Shown here piece after piece: positions 17,801 through 25,025 of a stretch of 64,000 nucleotides of DNA. The stretch comes from JARBUG01 sp035628915. Its GTDB lineage: Bacteria; Bacillota; Sulfobacillia; Symbiobacteriales; Symbiobacteriaceae. The DNA is taken from assembly GCA_035628915.1 (NCBI GenBank), contig DASPIW010000026.1, forward strand, positions 50,654 to 114,653. Direction: 5' to 3'. The position numbers were made by a program, and so were the translations under genes. The notes under the pieces were generated by a model. The model saw nothing but the letters and a program-made list of their open reading frames with translations. It was not told where the DNA came from and searched no databases. Numbering within the stretch: the stretch's first letter is position 1; each line of letters starts with the position of its first letter.

Positions 17801-18159
17801 AGAGGCGTGCCGAGCAGCTTGACGTTATACTTCTCCAGAACACCGGCTTCGTGAAGCTTGACGGCCATGTTCAGGCCGACCTGGCCGCCCAGGGTCGGCA
17901 GCAGCCCCTCCGGGCGCTCCCGGGCGATAATCTGCTCGACGAACTCGAGCGCGATGGGCTCCAGGTAGACCGCATCGGCCATCTGCGCGTCGGTCATAAT
18001 GGTCGCGGGGTTGGAGTTGACCAGGACGACTTCCAGGCCCTCTTCCCGCAGCGCCTGGCACGCCTGGGTGCCGGCATAGTCAAACTCCGCCGCCTGCCCG
18101 ATGACAATCGGGCCGGAGCCAATCACCATGACCCGCTTGAGGTCTTGCCGCTTTGCCAT
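14896..18159 (-). CDS. carB: Carbamoyl-phosphate synthase large subunit
   Basis: A 1087-residue enzyme of normal length. It has two homologous halves, each with a biotin-carboxylase-like ATP-grasp unit: the first starts MVIGSGPIVIGQAAEFDYAG, the second VLGSGPIRIGQGIEFDYS near residue 560. A C-terminal MGS-like allosteric domain follows (DLGYRIMATGGTARALQA). With CarA it makes carbamoyl phosphate from glutamine, bicarbonate and two ATP for arginine and pyrimidine synthesis in the cytoplasm. ATG 18159 follows GAGGAGAT. It sits 74 bases downstream of carA, and control is likely shared through the ARG-box promoter upstream of carA, which suggests this copy is the arginine-responsive one. Confidence 0.97.
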   Translation of the reverse strand: MAKRQDLKRVMVIGSGPIVIGQAAEFDYAGTQACQALREEGLEVVLVNSNPATIMTDAQMADAVYLEPIALEFVEQIIARERPEGLLPTLGGQVGLNMAVKLHEAGVLEKYNVKLLGTPLEAIQKAEDRELFRALMQQIGEPVPESTIVHTVQEALAFGEEVGYPLIVRPAYTLGGSGGGIAPDADAMREIATKGLTLSPISQCLIERSVAGWKEIEYEVIRDSAGNTITICNMENIDPVGVHTGDSVVVAPSQTLSDKEYQMLRSSAIKIINALGIEGGCNVQYALNPLSQEYIVIEVNPRVSRSSALASKATGYPIAKVAAKIAIGLTLDEIKNPVTGSTYAAFEPTLDYCVLKIPRFPFDKFVTASKNLGTQMKATGEVMAIDRTFPGALLKAIRSLETGRDGLMHPGIAKLEMEQLKAKLVTANEERLYVIAEALRRGMTVQEICELSTIDRFFVDGINRIVQMEKALATLPMGPDIMRKAKKLGFSDSYIGRLIGKKMLEVREIRQTMGVRPVYKMVDTCAAEFEATTPYYYSCYDGENEAVSPPGRKAIVLGSGPIRIGQGIEFDYSAVHAAWQLKEEGVQSVIINNNPETVSTDFNTSDRLYFEPLTVEDVLNIIEQEGAIDGVICQFGGQTAINLALPLSQLGVPVLGTPIEEMDRAEDRKKFDDLLIQLGIPKPPGATAVSADEAAAIAARIGYPVLVRPSFVLGGRAMEIVDNEAELREYMQSAIDVSFERPVLVDRYFLGKELEVDAVSDGEQVIIAGIMEHVERAGVHSGDSIAVYPALTISGKLRDQLVNYSTRLALALKVKGLVNIQYVVYGGEAYVIEVNPRSSRTVPFLTKVTGLALAKVATQVIAGHSLADLGFGPAAASLQARMKPGDKLRGTGWLWPEPTDRVSVKAPVFSWQKLTSVDTALSPEMKSTGEVLGADQDFPRALYKALLSSGFKVPYRGTVLFTIADKDKAEAMAIAREFADLGYRIMATGGTARALQACAIPCEAVHKVTEGTPNIPELIRAGKIHLVINSTGRGRQTSKDGFIIRRTAVEHGVPCLTSLDTARAVVTVLASIKEGEVLEVSPLQEWE

Positions 18160-18180
18160 TTCTCTATCTCCTCATAGCTA

Positions 18181-18204
18181 GGGCTCGCCCGGAAAGGCGA
18201 GCCC
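18181..18204 (-). repeat. Intercistronic hairpin between carA and carB
   Basis: GGGCTCGCC and GGCGAGCCC pair around CGGAAA in the short gap between the two subunit genes. There is no T-tract, so it may tune the ratio of the subunits or protect mRNA rather than stop transcription. Confidence 0.5.
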
Positions 18205-18233
18205 CACTCGGTTATTGCGTAAACGCCGCTTCC

Positions 18234-19340
18234 TTACGCCAGCTTGGCGACCGGGACCGCATCCTCCATCAGCGACATGAACCGGTCAAACAGGTACCGG
18301 CTCTCCTCCGGGCCCGGGGCCGCCTCGGGGTGGTACTGCACGCTGAACACTGGCTTGTGGAGGTGCGCGAAGCCCTCGACAGTGTTGTCGTTCAGGTTGC
18401 GGTGCGTGACCGTTACCTGGGTCAGGTCCAGGGTGGACTCGTCGACGGCGTACCCGTGGTTCTGGCTGGTGATATAGACCCGGCCGGTGATGTAGTCCTT
18501 CACCGGGTGGTTGGCGCCGCGGTGGCCGTACTTGAGCTTATACGTCTTGGCACCGAGGGCGAGGCTGAGAATCTGGTGCCCCAGGCAGATGCCGAAGATG
18601 GGGATGCTGCCCAGCGCGAGCAGGCCCTTGACGGTTTCGATGGCTTCCGGAATGTCGGTGGGGTCGCCAGGGCCGTTTGTCAGCATGATGCCGTCGGGCT
18701 CCATGTCGAGAATGTCCCGCAGGGTGGCGGTGGCGGGAGCGACGACCACGTCGCAGTCCCGGGCCGTCAGGCAGCGGAGAATGTTCTCCTTGGCGCCGTA
18801 GTCGATGACCACAACCCGGCAGCCGTCGCCGAAGATGCGGTACGGGTTTGGGGTGGTGACCCGCTTGACCTGATCGTGGCACTCGAACGCCATGGCCTGC
18901 GCGACCCAGGCGTCAATCTGCTCCTGGGTGGCGTCGTCATCCGTTACGGCGATGACGCTCCGCATGGTGCCCGCGTCGCGGAGGTGGCGGGTCAACGCAC
19001 GGGTGTCGATGCCCGCCAGACCCGGAATGTCGTTCTCTGCTAAATACGCAGAAAGGCTCTTGACCGCCTGCCAATGGCTCGGCTGATCACAGAGCTCTTT
19101 CACAATAAAGCCCCTGACCCACGGCTGCCGCGACTCAAAGTCGGCGACATTGATGCCGTAATTACCGATCAAGGGGTAAGTCATCGCGACGATCTGGCCA
19201 TAGTAGGACGGGTCGGTGAGCACTTCCTGGTAGCCGGTCATGCCGGTGTTGAAAACAACTTCACCAGCCACGGCGCCAGCAGCACCAAAGCCCTCGCCCG
19301 CGAAGACAGAACCGTCTTCAAGTACCAGATAGCCTTTCAT
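18234..19340 (-). CDS. carA: Carbamoyl-phosphate synthase small subunit
   Basis: A 368-residue glutaminase subunit. The N-terminal CPSase domain begins YLVLEDGSVFAGEGFG. The C-terminal class I amidotransferase carries the nucleophile cysteine in PIFGICLGHQILSLALG and the histidine-glutamate pair in VQYHPEAAPGPEES. It passes ammonia from glutamine to CarB. ATG 19340 follows TTAAGGAGGG. Expression should start at the ARG-box promoter at 19465-19501, about 125 bases upstream. Confidence 0.97.
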   Translation of the reverse strand: MKGYLVLEDGSVFAGEGFGAAGAVAGEVVFNTGMTGYQEVLTDPSYYGQIVAMTYPLIGNYGINVADFESRQPWVRGFIVKELCDQPSHWQAVKSLSAYLAENDIPGLAGIDTRALTRHLRDAGTMRSVIAVTDDDATQEQIDAWVAQAMAFECHDQVKRVTTPNPYRIFGDGCRVVVIDYGAKENILRCLTARDCDVVVAPATATLRDILDMEPDGIMLTNGPGDPTDIPEAIETVKGLLALGSIPIFGICLGHQILSLALGAKTYKLKYGHRGANHPVKDYITGRVYITSQNHGYAVDESTLDLTQVTVTHRNLNDNTVEGFAHLHKPVFSVQYHPEAAPGPEESRYLFDRFMSLMEDAVPVAKLA

Positions 19341-19464
19341 ATTTCGGTACCCTCCTTAAGATCCGGGCGTCGCAGCACCCGATTTAATCCGCGGTAGGCA
19401 GACCTGATTGTCCTTGAAGGGATTATACCCCCTGGACTGCCGCGAATCAAGCCGGAGCATCACT

Positions 19465-19501
19465 TTGCATGATTATACACCCACTGCGCATATTTATTCA
19501 A
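19465..19501 (-). promoter_or_regulatory. carA promoter overlapped by two ARG boxes
   Basis: On the minus strand TTGAAT (19501-19496), an 18-base spacer and TATAAT (19477-19472) form a promoter. Two ARG-box-like sites centred about 21 bp apart cover it: TGAATAAATATGCGCA over the -35 and TGTATAATCATGCA over the -10. This is the classical ArgR/AhrC hexamer arrangement, so arginine should repress carAB. Confidence 0.8.
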
Positions 19502-19520
19502 TACCTTGCCAAAGAAAATG

Positions 19521-19556
19521 TCACAGCCCGCCTCCTGAAGCGGAAGACGGGCTGTA
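19521..19556 (-). terminator. Putative argH terminator
   Basis: CAGCCCG and CGGGCTG pair with an imperfect inner stem about 40 bases after the argH stop codon; the minus-strand sequence then reads ACATTTTC, a weak U-tract. Confidence 0.5.
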
Positions 19557-19593
19557 TATTTACTCATTTTCGACGACCAGCTTCCCAAAGATT

Positions 19594-20973
19594 TCAGCGG
19601 CCTGCCAGAATTTGCGCGGCGTCGTTTAGCTGGCGCTCCACTTCGGCCGGGCCGGTGCCGCCCCGGGACGTGCGCAGCGTCACGCAGGTTTCGGGCGCGA
19701 TGGCTGTGTAAATGTCTTCGCCAATGAGCAGCGAGAAACCCTGGAATTCAGTGAGGGTGCAGTCGGCCAGGAACTTGCCCTGCTGAATGCAGTGCAGGAC
19801 CAGCTTGCCCACCACTTCGTGGGCTTCCCGGAACGGCAGGCCTTTTTTGGCCAGGTAGTCGGCCAGGTCGGTGGCGTTTGAGAAGTCCTGCCGGACGGCA
19901 CGGGCCATACGCTCGGTGTTGAACTTGAGCGATCCGACCATGCCGGCGGTGACCTTCAGGCAGGTCTTCAGCGTGTCCACCGCGTCGAAGAGCCGCTCCT
20001 TGTCCTCCTGTAGGTCGCTGTGGTAAGTCAGGGGGATGCCCTTGAGCACGGTGAGAAGGGCGATCAGGTCGCCGTAAATGCGCCCGGTCTTGCCGCGGAC
20101 GAGTTCGGCGACGTCCGGGTTCTTCTTCTGCGGCATGATTGACGAGCCTGTGCTGAAGCTGTCGTCCATTTCGACAAAGCCAAACTCCGTCGACGACCAG
20201 TTGACCAGCTCCTCGCAGAGCCGGGAGAGGTGCATCTGGCAAATCGACGCGGAGGCGAGGAATTCGAGAATGAAATCGCGGTCGCTGACGGCGTCCATCG
20301 AGTTGGAGTACACTGCGGCGAAGCCCAGTTCCTTCGCGGTGAACTCCCGGTCAATGGGAAAGGTGGTGCCCGCCATGGCGCCGGCGCCCAGCGGGGAGAT
20401 GTCCGCCCGCTTGTACGCATCGGCGAGGCGCCCGTGGTCGCGCTCGAGCATCCAGAAGTACGCCAGCAGGTGGTGGGAGAGCAGAATGGGCTGCGCCCGC
20501 TGCAGGTGAGTGTAGCCAGGCATGATGACGTCTTTGTGCTCGGCGGCGCGGTCGAGAAGGGTACCCTGCAGGTCGCTGACCAGCGCCTGGACGGCCTTGA
20601 TTTCGTCCTTGACCCAGAGGTGAACGTCGGTGGCGACCTGGTCGTTGCGGCTCCGGGCAGTGTGGAGGCGCCCGCCGGCCGCGCCGATTTTCTCGGTCAG
20701 CCGCTTTTCGATGTTCAGGTGAATGTCCTCATACTCGCGGCGGAAGGGGAACTGGCCCGCTTCGATCTCCGCGAGAACTTCCAGCAGCCCCTTTTCGATC
20801 GCGGCCGTATCGTCCGCGCTGATGATGCCCTGGCGGCCCAGCATGCGGGCGTGGGCGATGGAGCCCTGAATATCCTGCTTGTACAGCCGGCGGTCGAACG
20901 CCAGCGAAGAAGTGAAGCCTTCCACGGTCTTGTCGGCTGCTTTGGTGAAGCGGCCGCCCCACAGCTTGGTCAC
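19594..20973 (-). CDS. argH: Argininosuccinate lyase
   Basis: A 459-residue fumarase/aspartase-superfamily enzyme that splits argininosuccinate to arginine and fumarate. It begins KLWGGRFTKAADKTVEGFTSS and has the signature GSSIMPQKKNPD, plus HLQRAQPILLSHHLLAY with the conserved T-H/Q residues. GTG 20973 is preceded by GAGAGGAAG. Upstream in-frame codons would run into the promoter and ARG box, so the shorter start is preferred. Unlike many Bacillus-type genomes, argH is not next to argG here; each gene has its own promoter. Confidence 0.95.
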   Translation of the reverse strand: MTKLWGGRFTKAADKTVEGFTSSLAFDRRLYKQDIQGSIAHARMLGRQGIISADDTAAIEKGLLEVLAEIEAGQFPFRREYEDIHLNIEKRLTEKIGAAGGRLHTARSRNDQVATDVHLWVKDEIKAVQALVSDLQGTLLDRAAEHKDVIMPGYTHLQRAQPILLSHHLLAYFWMLERDHGRLADAYKRADISPLGAGAMAGTTFPIDREFTAKELGFAAVYSNSMDAVSDRDFILEFLASASICQMHLSRLCEELVNWSSTEFGFVEMDDSFSTGSSIMPQKKNPDVAELVRGKTGRIYGDLIALLTVLKGIPLTYHSDLQEDKERLFDAVDTLKTCLKVTAGMVGSLKFNTERMARAVRQDFSNATDLADYLAKKGLPFREAHEVVGKLVLHCIQQGKFLADCTLTEFQGFSLLIGEDIYTAIAPETCVTLRTSRGGTGPAEVERQLNDAAQILAGR

Positions 20974-21005
20974 AGCGAAATCTTCCTCTCGGGGCGATTG
21001 ATGGG

Positions 21006-21038
21006 GACAGTATACTACTTCTCTGTATAAATATGCAA
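21006..21038 (-). promoter_or_regulatory. argH promoter with ARG box
   Basis: On the minus strand TTGCAT (21038-21033), 18 bases, then TATACT (21014-21009). TGCATATTTATACA over the -35 matches the ARG-box palindrome; the copy over the -10 is weak. Confidence 0.7.
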
Positions 21039-21146
21039 CTGTTCTGCTGGGGTTGTCCGGGGCGATCATTGGTGAGAATGAGAATGAGGTTCAAGGAATC
21101 GGGCCAAAAACGTAGAATTATCCGTGCAAAGGAGGTACGCGTACAT

Positions 21147-21647
21147 ATGGCTGTCTACGATGTGCAGGCCGAAAAGGGCATGGATCCAACCATCACGGGG
21201 TTCTGGTGTGCGTATGCGTTCGGCCGCGGGCGGTTTCGCCGCCTGCTGGAAGGGCTGACGCCCGAGCAGCTTGTGCAGACGCCTGCTGGTTTCAACAACA
21301 GCATCGCCGCTCTGGTCGTTCATGTGGCGGCTGCCGAAGTAAGTTTCGCCCACATGATTTTCGGAAAAGAGGTACCGGCCGAGCTGAAGGCAGATCTGCT
21401 GCTCGACAGGCCTCAGTCGCCCCTGCCTCAGCCGGCGGACGAGACCGTTCAGAGCCTGGCCGCCAAGCTGGAGCGGAGTGAACGCCTCATCAAGGAAGCG
21501 TTGTCAACCCTGAAGGCTGAGGACCTGGACCGGGAACTCAGCTTCGGGACGCAGCCGCTTACCATGCGGTGGCTATTGTCGCTGATCACTTACCACGCTA
21601 CCAACCATTTCGGTCAGCTGCAGATGATCAAACAGCGCCTGGTTTGA
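21147..21647 (+). CDS. DinB-like metal-dependent four-helix protein
   Basis: A 166-residue helical protein with the DinB/YfiT-like pattern: an N-terminal helix with RRLLEGLTPEQL, a first histidine in ALVVHVAAAEVS, and the C-terminal paired histidines in TYHATNHFGQLQMIK that complete the metal site. Such proteins act as thiol-dependent transferases or are of unknown role. ATG 21147 is preceded by AAAGGAGG at a slightly long spacing of 11. It is divergent from argH, and a GC-rich hairpin follows the stop. Confidence 0.8.
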   Translation: MAVYDVQAEKGMDPTITGFWCAYAFGRGRFRRLLEGLTPEQLVQTPAGFNNSIAALVVHVAAAEVSFAHMIFGKEVPAELKADLLLDRPQSPLPQPADETVQSLAAKLERSERLIKEALSTLKAEDLDRELSFGTQPLTMRWLLSLITYHATNHFGQLQMIKQRLV

Positions 21648-21684
21648 CGATGTTGCTGCGGCGATTGACTCCATACGAGGTCAA

Positions 21685-21708
21685 GGCCCGGGCAAAGTTG
21701 CCCGGGCC
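21685..21708 (+). terminator. Hairpin after the DinB-like gene
   Basis: GGCCCGGGCA pairs with TGCCCGGGCC around AAGT; no T-tract follows, so termination is plausible but unproven. The stretch 21709-21951 up to the VOC gene holds nothing else I can support. Confidence 0.5.
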
Positions 21709-21951
21709 CATTCGCGGTCGCGAGCGGGCCGATTGCGCCATGGTGAGTCCAGAATGGTCTGGATCATCAGGATTCAGAAGGCACGCGCAGCCTGCCGCAT
21801 TCGAACGCTGACGATTCAGGGGGGTGAGGGGGGTTTTGGCGACATTCGCCCCGGGTCCGCAAAACAAGCGCCGACGGGCTGGCGTTTGCCCGAATCTGCA
21901 GGGTCGAGCGTACATGGGATATTCCGGTCTATACCTACACAGCAGCCTGCG

Positions 21952-22689
21952 TCAACGCTGTCCACTGCCGGCGGCAGCCAGTTCCCACGGTACGCCGAAG
22001 GCCATACGGCGGGTAGGTCCGCCGGTGCCGTGCAGCCGGATGGCATAAGGCCCCTCGGCGATGTCAGGCGGTCCCTGAGCCAAGCGGATGCCCACGCTGG
22101 ACGACTCCTGCCCGTAATACCGGCAGAAGGCGTTCACGGAGCCGGGCACATCGCGGACAAAGTAATCAAGCCCTTCAAATTGCAGGGCGCCCATTCGGTG
22201 GGGGGCGATTTGCCCACTCTCTTTCAAGTCCGCTGTTCGTTCATCATCATCCTGCTGCCACTGAATCAGGAAGGGCATCGGCAGGCCGCCATACGGCTCG
22301 GGCCAAGCCATCCGCCATGCGAGCAGGCTCCCGTCCGGCCGCCGGCGGCGCCCCTCAAAGGGCCCCTCCACCCCCACGCCGTTATATCGCAGCAGCGCTA
22401 CGGCGACATCAAGGTCGTCGGTGGCAAGGGCGGCTGTCACCAGCCCGCCGCCGGCCTCCACTCCCTTCAAAACGTTGCGGCCAAAGTCGGACTCCCGGGC
22501 CCGGTCCGGATCCTGCACAGCGATGAACTCCACGTAGGGCAGCCCGAAATGGCAGAGGCTGTTGTGGGTGCCCCAATTGGGGTGGGCGCCACCCATGACG
22601 ACGTGTAGCCCCCACTCCTCCCGGAAGAAGGCTGATGCTGCGGCAAGGTCCGGCACGGCGTACACCGCGTGATCAAACCGGAGCTTCAT
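21952..22689 (-). CDS. VOC/glyoxalase-like protein
   Basis: A 245-residue protein. The N-terminal half is a VOC module (FDHAVYAVPDLAAASAFFRE, then NSLCHFGLPYVEFIAVQDP) and the C-terminal half looks like a second, weaker repeat (GLDYFVRDVPGSVNAFCRYYG). Families of this type bind a metal between beta-alpha-beta-beta-beta repeats; the function here is unknown. ATG 22689 follows GGGAGGTGG. The start overlaps the end of the small upstream gene by 17 bases, indicating a two-gene unit. Confidence 0.75.
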   Translation of the reverse strand: MKLRFDHAVYAVPDLAAASAFFREEWGLHVVMGGAHPNWGTHNSLCHFGLPYVEFIAVQDPDRARESDFGRNVLKGVEAGGGLVTAALATDDLDVAVALLRYNGVGVEGPFEGRRRRPDGSLLAWRMAWPEPYGGLPMPFLIQWQQDDDERTADLKESGQIAPHRMGALQFEGLDYFVRDVPGSVNAFCRYYGQESSSVGIRLAQGPPDIAEGPYAIRLHGTGGPTRRMAFGVPWELAAAGSGQR

Positions 22690-22861
22690 GAGGCGCCACC
22701 TCCCGGGCAATCAGTTCCATAAGCCGTGAGTAGATGCGAAGGTTGTGAATGGTCGCCAGGCGGGGAGCAAGTCCGTCCTCCACCCGGAACAGGTGGTGCA
22801 GAATAGGCCTCATCGGACGGAGTAAGTTCCATGCATGGTCTGCAGTTGGCTCATCGTTCAT
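22673..22861 (-). CDS. Small hypothetical protein upstream of the VOC gene
   Basis: A 62-residue protein starting at ATG 22861 with GGGAGGTG immediately upstream. It reads MNDEPTADHAWNLLRPMRPI and continues as an amphipathic helical protein with no cysteine or membrane helix. It overlaps the VOC gene, so both are likely translated from one mRNA. I do not recognise a family. Confidence 0.55.
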   Translation of the reverse strand: MNDEPTADHAWNLLRPMRPILHHLFRVEDGLAPRLATIHNLRIYSRLMELIAREVAPHEAPV

Positions 22862-23106
22862 AACACCTCCCGTTCGCTGCCTATCTTCCGCAATGCGTGG
22901 AAGGACTCCTTTCGCGGGCATGGCCCTGGTCCCCCGGGTGGCGGACCGCAGTCCTGTCCAGCCGAATTCCGCATGAGACCAGCAGTTCCTTCTCATAGGA
23001 CCCGAGTCCCTTTTGAATGATTTCCAGAAGGATTTGCTGATACGGACACAAACTAATTCGTCACTGCGAATGTCTGACCAGCGAATGTCGTTGGGGAGGT
23101 CATAAT

Positions 23107-24144
23107 ATGGAGCGCTGCATGGGCATTGATATTGGCTATGGCTTCGTGAAGATCACCGACGGGCAAGAAGGCTATGTTTTTCCGAGCGTGGTCGGCGAAG
23201 GGAACGGCGACCCCTTGCCGAGAATGGGTCTGCAGGCGCCCACCCGCACCGATGACCTCCGCGTGGTGGTCGATGGTCGGGTCTACAACGTGGGCAACCT
23301 CGCCATCCGGCACTCCCGCCTGGCCGCCCGGGGCCTGTCGCCGACCCGGATAGAGGGCAACTACTACAAAGTGCTCTTCTTGGCAGCCTTGTCGCTCTTC
23401 TGCAACCAGCCGCTCAACAGCTTTGCAGTCGTCACGGGCCTGCCGCCGGGGCGGATGCACCTGCTGGAGGAGCTGACCCGGCAAGTCCGAGGCGAACACC
23501 GGGTGGTGCGGATGACCAGCCAGGGCCCCGAGGAGATCACCATCCGCGTGGACCGCATCACGGTTGTTCCGCAGCCTCTGGGTACATATTGGTCGCAGGT
23601 GCTGGAAGCCCGCGGCAAGGTGCGCGACGACAGCCGGCTGCTGCAGGGCTCCGTCGGGGTCGTGGACATCGGATTCCGGACCAGCGATCTGGTTTCCGTG
23701 GTCGATGGCGAATATGTACATGAACAGAGCCGAACCATTCCCACAGGGCTCGTCACCGCCTATGAGGAGATTGCCGCCGCCCTGCTGGCCAACTATGGCG
23801 TGGAACGGGAGACCTACGCGCTGGACGAGGCCGTCATTCAGGGAGAACTGCACGTCGCCGGAAAGCGGGTCGACATCTCCGCGCTGCGCGACCGGGCTTT
23901 TGAACAACTGGCCACCAAGCTGCTGGTTGAACTGCAGTCGTCCTGGCAGGTCTCCGAGTTCGACGTGCTACTGCTGAGCGGCGGCGGGAGCCATTTCCTG
24001 GCCCGCTGGCTACAGCCGCATCTGCCGCAGGCGGTCGTTCCTCAGGACCCCAGCACGGCCAACAGCCGTGGGTTCCTGGCCTGGTCGAACCGCCTGTGGA
24101 ACCCCGTTCCCGCAAACTGGGCCGAGCGTTCCACTATGGCATAA
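23107..24144 (+). CDS. ParM/StbA-like actin-family ATPase
   Basis: A 345-residue actin-fold protein. Phosphate-1 motif: GIDIGYGFVKI near the N-terminus. Phosphate-2 motif: GVVDIGFRTSDLVSV near residue 185. Adenosine motif: LLLSGGGSHFLARWL near residue 290. The order and spacing match ParM, Alp7A and other plasmid-segregation actins rather than MreB or FtsA. A ribosome binding site GGGGAGG precedes the ATG. No ParR-like gene or plasmid functions are visible, so this is a chromosomal member. The next gene, 15 bases on, is a bactofilin, pointing to a cytoskeletal role. Confidence 0.85.
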   Translation: MERCMGIDIGYGFVKITDGQEGYVFPSVVGEGNGDPLPRMGLQAPTRTDDLRVVVDGRVYNVGNLAIRHSRLAARGLSPTRIEGNYYKVLFLAALSLFCNQPLNSFAVVTGLPPGRMHLLEELTRQVRGEHRVVRMTSQGPEEITIRVDRITVVPQPLGTYWSQVLEARGKVRDDSRLLQGSVGVVDIGFRTSDLVSVVDGEYVHEQSRTIPTGLVTAYEEIAAALLANYGVERETYALDEAVIQGELHVAGKRVDISALRDRAFEQLATKLLVELQSSWQVSEFDVLLLSGGGSHFLARWLQPHLPQAVVPQDPSTANSRGFLAWSNRLWNPVPANWAERSTMA

Positions 24145-24159
24145 ACAGGGGGGTTGAAT

Positions 24160-24837
24160 GTGTGGCCTTGGCAGAGAAAACGGAGCGGCAGTCCTGAATC
24201 CCCCTCGGTCATCGGCGCCACGGTGCGCATCAAGGGGCGAATCGAATCGGAAGGCGACATGACCATTTACGGCCAAATCGATGGCGACATCGTCCACGAC
24301 GGCCGCCTGGTCATCGGCGAGGGGGCACACTGCATCAGCAACATCCGGGCGGTTGAGATCGAACTGGCCGGTGAAGTACATGGCAACCTTTTCGTTGAGA
24401 ACGGGCTGCATCTGCGCCCAACGGCCCGCCTCTATGGGGACACCCGCTGCCAGTCAATCCAGATTGACGATGGGGCCCTCTTCTCCGGCACGAATCGAAT
24501 GGCGGATGCGCCCCTCCGGCTTCCGGCCCCTGCGCCGGCCCACTCGGGGGCAGCCCGAGCAGTGCTGGCGGAGGCGGTTTCTGCCTCGCTGGCGATATTG
24601 ATGGAACCGGTGGGGATCGCCGAGAAGGAGATGCTTGGGATCATCCCGGTCCAGGAAGTGAATGCGGAAGAGACGACGCCCGGACTGGTTGCAGCATTGG
24701 AGCCGGACCCGGTGCCGGCGGCGCAGCCGGAAGTCCTGCCGGAAGCCCACGCCGCCCCCGCCCCGACCGCCCGGCTGGAGGCGCCGGCATTCTATGGCGG
24801 GTTTGCCCCGGCTTTCCGGACATCGAAAATCGCATAA
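24160..24837 (+). CDS. Bactofilin-family cytoskeletal protein
   Basis: A 225-residue protein. Residues ~10-110 form the bactofilin (DUF583) beta-helix, recognisable in IGATVRIKGRIESEGDMTIY, GQIDGDIVHDGRLVIGEGA, and AGEVHGNLFVENGLHLRP. The last ~110 residues are proline/alanine/glutamate-rich and probably disordered. Bactofilins self-assemble without nucleotides into membrane-associated filaments that place other proteins. GTG 24160 is chosen because GGGGGG lies six bases upstream; TTG 24154 abuts it. It is co-directional with the ParM-like gene at a 15-base gap, and a terminator follows directly. Confidence 0.88.
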   Translation: MWPWQRKRSGSPESPSVIGATVRIKGRIESEGDMTIYGQIDGDIVHDGRLVIGEGAHCISNIRAVEIELAGEVHGNLFVENGLHLRPTARLYGDTRCQSIQIDDGALFSGTNRMADAPLRLPAPAPAHSGAARAVLAEAVSASLAILMEPVGIAEKEMLGIIPVQEVNAEETTPGLVAALEPDPVPAAQPEVLPEAHAAPAPTARLEAPAFYGGFAPAFRTSKIA

Positions 24838-24842
24838 GCGAG

Positions 24843-24875
24843 AGCGGCGAGGGTAGTGCCTCGCCGCTGCGTTTT
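24843..24875 (+). terminator. Terminator after the bactofilin gene
   Basis: AGCGGCGAGG pairs with CCTCGCCGCT around a TAGTG-type loop, followed by GCGTTTTCC. Confidence 0.75.
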
Positions 24876-24876
24876 C

Positions 24877-25020
24877 CTATAGGAACCTTTCCTCGGTCAG
24901 GACCTTGCGGGCTCCCTCCAGATCCTCGGGCGCCACCAGTCAACGGCGACGCCCCCCCGGCGCCTGCAGCACTCCTGCTTCGAACGTCTCCTTGTTTACT
25001 TCCAGCTCTGATTCAGTCAC
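24877..25020 (-). pseudogene. Degenerate small frame, possible thioredoxin remnant
   Basis: Just after the trxB stop codon one frame reads V-T-E-S-E-L-E-V-N-K, then ETFEAGVLQAPGG and R-R-R, then an in-frame TGA (24942-24940), then LVAPEDLEGARKVLTEERFL and a TAG. The first part resembles the beginning of a thioredoxin (usually TFEAEVLxAPGPVLVDFWA); the rest does not. GGGGAGG overlaps the GTG, so even the start looks damaged. I read it as a decayed thioredoxin-like gene; a short real peptide is less likely. Confidence 0.3.
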
Positions 25021-25025
25021 CTCCC

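Noticed and set aside
24940..24942. In-frame TGA as a selenocysteine codon
   Set aside because: The context R-R-R-stop-L-V-A has no redox motif partner and no hairpin typical of a bacterial SECIS was found; decay is simpler.
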